Shown here piece by piece: positions 1 through 5,764 of a stretch of 16,081 nucleotides of DNA; position 1 is the stretch's first letter, and every line of letters begins with the position of its first letter. The translations under genes and the position numbers were made by a program. The notes beneath the pieces are model-generated. The model was not told the origin of the DNA. It saw only the letters and a program-made list of their open reading frames with translations, and made no database searches. Origin of the DNA: Acidimicrobiia bacterium (GTDB taxonomy: Bacteria; Actinomycetota; Acidimicrobiia; IMCC26256; JAENVU01). The stretch is from assembly GCA_016650415.1 (NCBI GenBank), contig JAENVU010000052.1, positions 1 through 16,081 on the forward strand, given 5' to 3'.

Positions 1-318
1 GTGGACGGCACCGCCGGTGGTGGTGGTCCAGAGCACCGCACCCGTGGCCGCGTTCAACGCGTACACCTTGGCGTCGCTGGAGCCGACGTAGAGCACCCCG
101 AGCCCGACCGCCGGCGACGACCGGACGGGGCCGCCGGTGGTGGTGGTCCATTTGGTGGTGAGGGACCCGACGTTGGTCGTATTCACGATGTTGAGCGCCG
201 TCTCGATCGGGTTCGATCCCGAATGCGAAGCATCCCACCTGAACTGCGGCCAGATACACCCACTCGACACCAGTGCGATGACCGCAACCAGCCCTACCAA
301 CCGGATACGAACCCGCAT
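1..318 (-). CDS. PQQ-type beta-propeller repeat lipoprotein, partial (3' end beyond window)
   Basis: The first 106 codons of a gene that runs off the left edge. The N-terminus has two Arg residues, a hydrophobic stretch and a lipobox ending in Cys21 (V-S-S-G-C), so it is predicted to be an exported lipoprotein. From about residue 35 it shows the blade pattern of PQQ-binding-like (BamB-like) propellers: a W-T-T-T-T-G-G strand, then SSPAV, LYVGSSDAKVYALNAATG and another W-T-T-T-T-G-G, a 40-residue period. The ATG at 318 is preceded 7 nt upstream by a strong ribosome-binding site (AGGAGG), which decides the start. Such propellers often act in envelope assembly or as enzyme or binding scaffolds; the specific role cannot be told from one to two blades. 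No neighbour shares its strand nearby, so it is probably transcribed alone. Confidence 0.85.
   Translation of the reverse strand, partial: MRVRIRLVGLVAVIALVSSGCIWPQFRWDASHSGSNPIETALNIVNTTNVGSLTTKWTTTTGGPVRSSPAVGLGVLYVGSSDAKVYALNAATGAVLWTTTTGGAVH
11..150. repeat. 20-bp exact direct repeat with 120-bp period (propeller blades)
   Basis: The same 20 bases occur at 11-30 and 131-150, exactly 120 bp apart. They encode the W-T-T-T-T-G-G strand of successive propeller blades in the PQQ-type lipoprotein. Identity at DNA level, not only protein level, suggests recent blade duplication or gene conversion. Confidence 0.8.
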
Positions 319-431
319 GTCGCACCCTCCTGCTCATCGACCCAGACTCCTTAGGGATGATCCTGATTTCCTGGGGGCCAAGGAAGAGGCCAAGGTCCCG
401 ATGGTCACACCCCGGCGCGACCATCGACCGC

Positions 432-572
432 ATGACGTGCCCGGACTGTGATGCCAACCTCGAGCAGGCCGACGAGGCGTGGACCGAGACACGGTTACGG
501 CCTGCGGGGCGGTGCCCGGACTGCGGTACCCGGTGGGAACTCGACGCGAGCGGACTCCTCACCGAACAGTGA
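432..572 (+). CDS. small zinc-ribbon protein (46 aa)
   Basis: A 46-residue protein with two C-P-D-C knuckles (Cys3/Cys6 and Cys28/Cys31), the spacing of a single four-cysteine zinc ribbon, followed by a short acidic tail ending L-D-A-S-G-L-L-T-E-Q. The frame is open back to an ATG at 357. I prefer the ATG at 432 because the first knuckle then sits at the extreme N-terminus, as in many tiny zinc ribbons, and because the 25 residues before it are Arg/Pro-rich and look untranslated. No good ribosome-binding site precedes either start; TTAGGG lies directly before 357. Function unknown; such proteins are often nucleic-acid or protein binding. A hairpin follows about 45 bp after the stop. Its C-terminal codons recur at 763-804. 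Confidence 0.55.
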   Translation: MTCPDCDANLEQADEAWTETRLRPAGRCPDCGTRWELDASGLLTEQ

Positions 573-615
573 CGCGCGGCGCGACCGTCGGTGGTCGCGT
601 GGGGCAGCACACGCG

Positions 616-652
616 CGACAGCCGGGGCGTGCTGAGACGTCCCCGGCTGTCG
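616..652 (+). terminator. 12-bp GC-rich hairpin after the zinc-ribbon gene
   Basis: A perfect inverted repeat: 616-627 (cgacagccgggg) pairs with 641-652 (ccccggctgtcg) around a 13-nt loop. It lies about 45 bp after the zinc-ribbon stop codon. There is no U-run behind it, so an intrinsic terminator of the U-less kind common in actinobacteria is likely but unproven. Confidence 0.55.
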
Positions 653-762
653 GCTTGTGGCACCGGCACTGCCCGAACGCCGCTGCTGGCTCCAGTTGTA
701 CGGGATCGCGTCGCGGACTGCCTCCCCAGTATGGAGGATTCGTGGCGAGTCCTGGTGGTGCG

Positions 763-804
763 CGGTGGATGCTCGACGCGAGCGGACTGCTCACCGAGTC
801 GTGA
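763..804 (+). pseudogene. duplicated C-terminal tail of the zinc-ribbon gene
   Basis: The 42 bases here match the last 42 bases of the zinc-ribbon gene (531-572) at 35 positions, stop codon included, and would encode R-W-M-L-D-A-S-G-L-L-T-E-S. The knuckle-bearing 5' part of the second copy is missing. It is either the remnant of a tandem paralogue or the scar of a duplication during integration nearby. Confidence 0.6.
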
Positions 805-953
805 TGCGCAGGTGAGGGGTCAAACACTTCTGCCCGAACTTCTGCCGCACGGTGCCGGACAAGCGCGGACGGTCGAACATAAGTACGGGGCGTGGAGCCC
901 GGTGACCAGCGGAAACGCGACGAGACCGGACCGCGCGGCAACCCGTTTCTAAG

Positions 954-1008
954 TTGAGGGGCTAGTGCCCTAACGGGCGTGGGGGTTCAAGTCCCCCCTC
1001 CGACACCA
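954..1008 (+). tRNA. 3' half of tRNA-Leu(GAG), probable attachment-site remnant
   Basis: The sequence reads as a bacterial tRNA-Leu from the anticodon loop onward: loop TTGAGGG (954-960, anticodon GAG at 956-958), 3' anticodon stem GCTAG (961-965), long variable arm GCCC-TAAC-GGGC (967-978), T stem-loop GGGGG-TTCAAGT-CCCCC (981-997), 3' acceptor strand CTCCGAC (998-1004), discriminator A and encoded CCA (1006-1008). The 5' acceptor strand (expected GTCGGAG), D arm and a fully matching 5' anticodon stem are absent upstream; only C-T-A of the stem matches. It cannot make a working tRNA. A 3' half cut at the anticodon loop is the usual identity segment left by integration into a tRNA gene. Confidence 0.85.
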
Positions 1009-1541
1009 GCGTTCTGCGACTGTGCGAGTCCCACCTCGCTGAGCAGGACATTCAACCTCGGAACGCCATGCACGGCGACTTCCAGATGATCCGGGAAGAT
1101 CGAGACGCCCTCCACGAGCTCATCGATCAGGACTCGACGCTGCTGCTCGGTCGCCGCCTCCCACACTCGATCGACGTCGAGCTCCTGGAGTACGGCTACG
1201 ACGGCTTCGAATCGCTCGCTGAGGTCCTCGAGCTCGTCGTCGGCCTTGGCCTCGGCGAGCTGAGCCTCGGCCTGCTCAATCGACTGTGCGAGCTTTCGCT
1301 CCTCCTCGGCGAACAGGTCCGCACTGATCTTGTCGGCATAGTGCAGCTCCAAGAGCTTGCCTCGTCGCTCGGTGAACACCGCAAGAGCCTTCGCCGCGTC
1401 TGGGTCCACCCGGCTCCGGCCCTGACGGGCCAGCCGCCGGGCGTCCTCCAGATTCCGCCGGATGGCCTCCTGGAGCCGTTCATCCGAGGCAACCAAGCGC
1501 AATCCCAGGATCGCCGCTCGGAGTAGACCCTTCGAAGACCG
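987..1541 (-). pseudogene. serine recombinase, C-terminal fragment
   Basis: Only the tail of a large serine recombinase remains. It shows the acidic, Ala/Glu/Leu-rich coiled-coil segment (LELHYADKISADLFAEEE and the helix after it), then the conserved closing part (W-E-A-A-T-E-Q-Q-R-R, then V-H-G-V-P-R-L-N-V-L-L-S-E-V-G-L). The catalytic resolvase domain and zinc-ribbon cysteines are missing. Family resemblance extends upstream to about 1541; the frame is closed by a stop near 1569, and the only in-window start would be a TTG at 1502. The last eight codons (A-G-V-G-G-G-T) and the stop lie inside the tRNA-Leu half, so the attachment site overlapped the 3' end of the integrase gene. It cannot be catalytically active. 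Confidence 0.75.
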
Positions 1542-1602
1542 GTTCGAGCTCGGCCCGGACCGGACCGGTCAGCGGACGGAACCACCCGTGCCTCCGACAC
1601 CA
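997..1602. repeat. 12-bp direct repeat of the tRNA 3' end bracketing the recombinase remnant
   Basis: The 12 bases cctccgacacca at 997-1008 (acceptor strand plus CCA of the tRNA-Leu half) recur exactly at 1591-1602. The recombinase fragment lies between them. The T arm is not repeated at the second site. Confidence 0.6.
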
Positions 1603-1609
1603 AGGCTCC

Positions 1610-1876
1610 TCAGCCGAGGCGAAGCCGCGCCCACACGAGTGACCCTCCACGTTCGTCGTCACCTGGACCGTCCCCCCGACCTCGGCGGCCCGCACCCGCA
1701 TCGATGACAGGCCCACACCGGGAACCCATTGACGGCTGACGACACCGGCATCGCGGACGGTCAGCTGCAGGCAGTCGTCCTCGCGTTCGATCCGCACCTG
1801 TGTCCACGTTCTGAACCTTGATGGCGGGAGCAACCCGTCGTCGCTCGCCGCGCGCACGCCTGTCAGCGCCGCGCGG
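1610..1876 (-). pseudogene. sensor histidine kinase, frameshifted C-terminal remnant
   Basis: The minus strand encodes a degenerate HATPase domain end of the NarL-family sensor-kinase type: a V-V-R-A-A-L-T-G-V segment resembling the N box, V-R-I-E-R-E...L-T-V-R-D-A-G, then G-V-G-L-S-S-M and R-A-A-E-V-G-G-T-V. After that the frame shifts: the family's closing strand continues in another frame as V-W-A-R-L-R-L-G followed by a stop at 1610. The G1 box is decayed (D-A-G-V-V-S). The sensing, dimerisation and phosphoacceptor parts are absent. Its 5' side stops directly beside the end of the downstream hydrolase gene, which suggests a deletion or insertion joint near 1880. Confidence 0.6.
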
Positions 1877-1882
1877 ACGACG

Positions 1883-3025
1883 TCAGCTGAACAGCTCTCG
1901 CGCGGCGAACGGCGCCATGCCGCCGTTGGAGTGGGCAACGCCGGGAACCGTCTGCAACGACCAGCCGAACGGCGCCCCCAGCGCGGCTGCGGTGCTCCGC
2001 CCCGCGGCGAAGAAGAAGAGGCCGCGCGTGAAGCGGTCGAGCCCCTGCCGGTCGGCGGCGGCGGTGTGGCGAAGGTCCGGGGCGTTCGGATCGGTGTCGT
2101 TCTCTCCGAGCAGAACCGTCAGGCGCATCGCGAGCGCGTGCGAGAGCGCCGCAGGGCGGACCGGGCTTCCACGGAGGCCGTACGGGAAGTCGATCTCGGT
2201 CTCGGGTGCCGTGTACCAGCCGGCATTCGCGACGACGGCGCGCTCCACGCGATTGTCCGGAACGAGGAGGAGGAAGCGGTGCACGAACTGAGCACCGGCC
2301 GAGTGACCGTAGAGCAGGTACGACTCACTGCGGGTTCCCGTGTCCGCCCGGATGTAGTCGAACAGTGGTTCGAGCATCGAGTAGCTCCACCGGCTGGGGG
2401 ACTCCGTGGCGACGTTCCCGAGGTTGTACGCATCGCTGCCGGGATACAGCGCGTCGGAGAACTCGGGCACGACGAGGAGGGCGTGGGCATCTCGGGCCTC
2501 GTCCACCCAACTGTCCCGATAGGACTCGGCCGCCCGGGACTGCCCGTGCATCACGAAGAGCACCTTGGCGTCGGCGAGGTCGGCGGGCGCCCAGTACCAG
2601 ACTCGCAACGGTCGGTCCCGCAGCGGTGCGTAGCCATCGAACACGAACGAACCCGTCGTTGCGGGGGCGATCGACGCGTGCCAAGCCGGCGCGGCGGCGG
2701 ATGGCGGCGCGATCGGCGCCACCACCGGCGTGGGGCTCGCCGCCACCGGAGTCCGGATGGTCGTGCTCGTCGTCGTGGTGGGCCGAGCGATCCGGTGGTG
2801 CGGACGATGGGCACGGTGGCGGCGTCCTCGTTGCTGTCGCAGCCGGCCGTTCGCCGGTGGACGCCTGCCGACCGATGCGCGCCGCACCGCCGGAGTTCCA
2901 CGGTCCGCGCGGGCCGGCTCGGAACCGAGCGGCGCGATGACGACACCAAGCGCGAGCAGCGCAACCGCCACGCCCAGGGAGAGCAGACGCACGGAGCCGC
3001 GCGCTGAAGTCGTCGCGTACGGCAT
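1883..3025 (-). CDS. secreted alpha/beta hydrolase (esterase/depolymerase-like)
   Basis: A 380-residue protein with a Sec-type signal peptide (hydrophobic core L-L-S-L-G-V-A-V-A-L-L-A-L-G, then A-R-A near residue 41), an Arg- and Thr-rich linker to about residue 115, and a catalytic domain of the PHB-depolymerase/esterase type. Visible elements are V-M-H-G-Q (oxyanion region), G-H-S-A-G with nucleophile Ser242, L-L-G-E-N-D with probable acid Asp310, and V-A-H-S with probable His365. It is over half identical by eye to the lipoprotein hydrolase at 8655-9629. The ATG at 3025 has AGAGGA 8 nt upstream. The Arg-rich part of the linker (about residues 42-80) looks unlike the rest and may reflect compensating frameshifts. 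Substrate unknown; an extracellular polyester or ester is plausible. Phytase lies upstream on the same strand, 173 bp away. Confidence 0.85.
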   Translation of the reverse strand: MPYATTSARGSVRLLSLGVAVALLALGVVIAPLGSEPARADRGTPAVRRASVGRRPPANGRLRQQRGRRHRAHRPHHRIARPTTTTSTTIRTPVAASPTPVVAPIAPPSAAAPAWHASIAPATTGSFVFDGYAPLRDRPLRVWYWAPADLADAKVLFVMHGQSRAAESYRDSWVDEARDAHALLVVPEFSDALYPGSDAYNLGNVATESPSRWSYSMLEPLFDYIRADTGTRSESYLLYGHSAGAQFVHRFLLLVPDNRVERAVVANAGWYTAPETEIDFPYGLRGSPVRPAALSHALAMRLTVLLGENDTDPNAPDLRHTAAADRQGLDRFTRGLFFFAAGRSTAAALGAPFGWSLQTVPGVAHSNGGMAPFAARELFS

Positions 3026-3139
3026 CGTCGAGGTCCTCTCGGTCGGCGTCCGGCGGCGCCTGATCCGTCCGGACCAACTCCGCCAGGAGATGTATCGGCA
3101 TCGATCGGACCGGACCTTGAATCGACGTGATACCGACCT

Positions 3140-3192
3140 CGGAGATCACCGGCCTGCTCGTCCGTTCCCTGCCGGGCAGCGGAGATCACCGG
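3140..3192. repeat. 13-bp direct repeat, 40 bp apart, upstream of the hydrolase gene
   Basis: cggagatcaccgg occurs exactly at 3140-3152 and 3180-3192, start-to-start distance 40 bp (about four helical turns). It lies in the 173-bp gap between the phytase stop and the hydrolase start, both on the minus strand. It could be a paired operator or simply a duplication; no partner regulator is visible. Confidence 0.5.
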
Positions 3193-3198
3193 TCCTGT

Positions 3199-4326
3199 TC
3201 ACTGCGGGGCGACGATGCCCCCCCAGGGGACGAGCTTGAAGTTCTGGTTCCCGTCGTCGTTGCTGCGGTCCTGAGCCACGAAGATGCCGTCGGGAAACGC
3301 GGGTCCGAGGTTCGCGGTCGTCACATCGATCCCGTCGCTGTCTTCGGCCCCGTCGATGAGCCCACCGCGGATGTCGAACCGCTGCACGAAGGCGTTGGGG
3401 CCGGAACGTCGGTACACGGAATACGAGTTGTTGCCCTCGCTCGACGCGATGAGATACCCGGCTGCGTCGCCCTCGTACGCGATCGTGAGCCCCTCGACGT
3501 CGGCAGCGAGATGCCCGGTCGATCCGATCGCATCGATCTTCACCGCAGGCTCGGTCGCATCCGGTTCGGCGCCGTAGCGCCAGATGCCACCCTTCTTCTC
3601 TCCGACGTACAAGCGTGCCAACCCGTCGTCGGCGACGCAGGCGCCCAACGCCTGCCCCGGGGCAATGCTGAGCTCGCGGGTCTTCCGCGCATCCACCCGA
3701 CCCCCGACCTCGAACAGCTCCCACTGCTCGACGGTGCCCTCGGCGCTGGTGACGAACATGGAGAAGGTTCCGGTCGTGGCGCTGCGATACATGCAGGACC
3801 CGAAGGTGACCAGCGTCGGCTGGATCGGGCGCGCCGCCACGTTCGTGAGCGTGCGCGTGACCGGGTCGACGACATAGATGGCGAGAGTGTTGGTGTCCCG
3901 ATTGCCGGCGGTGACGAGATCCACGGTTCGGCCGCCGAGGCCGAATCCCTTCCGAATGTCGACGCTCTGCAACCGACCGTCCTTGAGGTACTGCAGCAGT
4001 CCGCCGCCGAGGTCGTACACCGCGATGCCGTGACTGTCGGTCCCGATGATCGTGCTCCGGCCCGGGTCGGTCGGATCGACCCAGATCGCGACATCCTCCG
4101 ACACGTCGCCGCTGCGCAGTACCGGCGTCGTCTCACCGGCGGCCGGCACCGTCCGACTCAGCACGTCGCTCGTGCTGCGGATACCCGGCAGCGTGCTCGG
4201 GATCGGTGACACCTGCGTCGTGGTGGTCTGGTTCGCCCCCGAGTCGGCACCGGAGCCGGCCCCGCAGGCGCCGAGCACGCAGAGTGAGACGGCGGCCGCG
4301 GTGAGGCGCCAGGCGGTTGCTCCCAT
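3199..4326 (-). CDS. beta-propeller (alkaline) phytase lipoprotein
   Basis: A 375-residue protein with a lipobox ending at Cys21 (V-L-G-A-C), a Thr-rich linker, and from about residue 60 the six-bladed 3-phytase fold. Recognisable family segments in order are E-D-V-A-I-W-V-D-P, I-I-G-T-D-S-H-G-I-A-V-Y-D-L, LVTAGNRDTNTLAIY, R-L-Y-V-G-E-K-K-G-G-I-W-R-Y, D-V-E-G-L-T-I-A-Y, Y-L-I-A-S-S-E-G-N-N-S-Y, D-G-I-D-V and F-V-A-Q-D...Q-N-F-K-L-V-P-W. These carry the acidic and Arg/Lys residues that bind calcium and phosphate in this family. The enzyme removes phosphate from Ca-phytate outside the cell. The frame is open further upstream, but the lipobox fixes the ATG at 4326, and there is no ribosome-binding site close to it; see the promoter entry. 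It diverges from the P-loop/ABC/CapA operon. Confidence 0.93.
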   Translation of the reverse strand: MGATAWRLTAAAVSLCVLGACGAGSGADSGANQTTTTQVSPIPSTLPGIRSTSDVLSRTVPAAGETTPVLRSGDVSEDVAIWVDPTDPGRSTIIGTDSHGIAVYDLGGGLLQYLKDGRLQSVDIRKGFGLGGRTVDLVTAGNRDTNTLAIYVVDPVTRTLTNVAARPIQPTLVTFGSCMYRSATTGTFSMFVTSAEGTVEQWELFEVGGRVDARKTRELSIAPGQALGACVADDGLARLYVGEKKGGIWRYGAEPDATEPAVKIDAIGSTGHLAADVEGLTIAYEGDAAGYLIASSEGNNSYSVYRRSGPNAFVQRFDIRGGLIDGAEDSDGIDVTTANLGPAFPDGIFVAQDRSNDDGNQNFKLVPWGGIVAPQ

Positions 4327-4333
4327 ATGTGCT

Positions 4334-4362
4334 ATTATTGCGGATTCCTGAAGGGTGACGAA
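4334..4362 (-). promoter_or_regulatory. candidate promoter for a leaderless phytase mRNA
   Basis: Read on the minus strand: TTCGTC (4362-4357), a 17-bp spacer, then AATAAT (4339-4334), five of six matches to the -10 consensus, in an unusually A/T-rich patch for this window. Seven bases separate the -10 from the phytase ATG at 4326, so transcription would begin at or just before the start codon. That explains the missing nearby ribosome-binding site. Confidence 0.5.
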
Positions 4363-4522
4363 CCACTCGAGGGCGACGGCAGAAACAGTATCCGGAGATC
4401 CCCGCATTCCGATGTGGGCACGCCGTCCGAGATGCAGAGAGTGAGCGAACCTCCGTCGGTCGGAGACCGCCGTAGGGACTGGGTGGGCCCGCGCGAACCG
4501 AAGCGCTCGGGAAGGGATGACG

Positions 4523-5764
4523 ATGGCGATGGCGAGTCTTGGCGATGCCGGCGTCGCGCCGACGGGTAGGAGCCACCCGAGGTGGGTGCGCGAGACGGTT
4601 GCCGATCCGCTGCGCCGGGAACGGATGCAGCGCGTCAAGGCGGCGTTCACGACCCGACGGATGAATGTCGACGACCTGTTCGCCGACGGGCAGGTGCCGA
4701 CGCTTCTCTCCGGCGCCGTGCGACCGCGCGCCGGTGATGTGGTGCTGGCGCGCGTCGACCGGATCGGTCAGCACGGACGCATCGAGCTGACCAACGGCCG
4801 GAGAGCCCGCCTGCATGTCGGGGACGAGATCCTCGTCGTCTACGGAGACCGTTACGCGACCGATCAGTTCGAGAGCTACGTGCCGATCCGACTCGGGCGC
4901 ACCAGCCTGGTCGCCTCGGGCGGAATCGCCTCGACGGTCCAGTCCCGGAGCGGCGCCGTTCGGCGCGCGACCACCATCACGGCGCTCGGCCTCCTCGGCG
5001 ACCGGTACGGCATGCCGATCAACATCTCCCAGTTCGCGCTCGACACGTCGCCCCCATGCGTGGAACGGCCGTCGACGATCGCGGTGTTCGGCACGGCGAT
5101 GAACTCGGGCAAGACGACCACGGTCGAGTCCCTGGTCCGCGGCGTCTGGCTCGCAGGCGGAATGCCAGGCGCGGCCAAGGCGACCGGCACCGGGTCGGGA
5201 GCCGACTACTGGGTCATGACCGACGCCGGCGCCCATTGCGTCGCCGACTTCACCGACATCGGACTGCCCACCACGTTCCGCATCCCCTTCGAGGTGGTCG
5301 AGGCCGGATTCGTCCAGCTCGTCGACCACCTGACCAACGAGGGCTGCTCCGACATCGTCATCGAGATCGCCGACGGTCTGTTCCAGACCGAGACCGCGCA
5401 GCTCCTCCGGAGCGAGATCTTCCGGGAGTACGTCGACGGCGTGATCTTCGCCGCGAGCGACGCCATGGGCGCACTCGCCGGCAGTCGTCACCTCCTCGAC
5501 CTCGACATGCCGGTGCGGTGCGTCTCGGGCCTGTTGACGCGCTCTCCGCTCGCGCACCGGGAAGCCGCGGACCATTGCCCGGTTCCGGTGATCGCGACAC
5601 CACGCCTGAGCGACCCCGACATCGCGAGCGTGCTCTTCAAGGGCAACGACATCGACCTCGAGCAGCTCGAGGCGCTCGCACAACGGGTCGAGGTGGACGA
5701 CGAGGTGGATCTCGAGGCAGCACCGATCTCGCTCGTCGAGCCCGGTATAGGCGGATTCGCATGA
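4523..5764 (+). CDS. DUF1611-like P-loop NTPase-fold protein, first gene of the ABC/CapA operon
   Basis: 413 residues in two parts. The N-terminal part (to about 120) holds a small beta-rich module (R-A-G-D-V-V-L-A-R-V...V-G-D-E-I-L-V-V-Y-G-D-R-Y). The C-terminal part starts with a Walker A loop, G-T-A-M-N-S-G-K-T-T, at about residues 190-199, then an A-T-G-T-G-S-G-A-D motif and D-F-T-D-I-G, recalling DUF1611/DgcN-like proteins; the match is from memory and moderate. Those are linked to N-acylation of amino acids such as D-glutamate, which may not transfer here. No signal peptide, so cytoplasmic. ATGs lie at 4517, 4523 and 4529; I chose 4523 because GGAAGGG ends 6 nt before it, whereas it abuts 4517. 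The stop overlaps the ABC gene start by 4 bp (ATGA), implying translational coupling. Confidence 0.75.
   Translation: MAMASLGDAGVAPTGRSHPRWVRETVADPLRRERMQRVKAAFTTRRMNVDDLFADGQVPTLLSGAVRPRAGDVVLARVDRIGQHGRIELTNGRRARLHVGDEILVVYGDRYATDQFESYVPIRLGRTSLVASGGIASTVQSRSGAVRRATTITALGLLGDRYGMPINISQFALDTSPPCVERPSTIAVFGTAMNSGKTTTVESLVRGVWLAGGMPGAAKATGTGSGADYWVMTDAGAHCVADFTDIGLPTTFRIPFEVVEAGFVQLVDHLTNEGCSDIVIEIADGLFQTETAQLLRSEIFREYVDGVIFAASDAMGALAGSRHLLDLDMPVRCVSGLLTRSPLAHREAADHCPVPVIATPRLSDPDIASVLFKGNDIDLEQLEALAQRVEVDDEVDLEAAPISLVEPGIGGFA

Larger units (their letters stand above)
573..953. other. gene-free stretch with hairpin and duplicated gene tail
   Basis: No convincing gene in any frame; the open frames here are Arg-rich and overlap on both strands, as expected of GC-rich non-coding DNA. 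It contains the hairpin at 616-652, the duplicated tail at 763-804, and a 9-bp tandem-like repeat (acttctgcc) near 827-845. The last bases run directly into the tRNA half at 954. Confidence 0.5.

Noticed and set aside
5056..5760. An upstream extension of the ABC exporter frame
   Set aside because: It lies wholly inside the P-loop gene, is extremely Arg-rich and has no membrane or domain features; the start at 5761 overlaps the preceding stop as expected in an operon.
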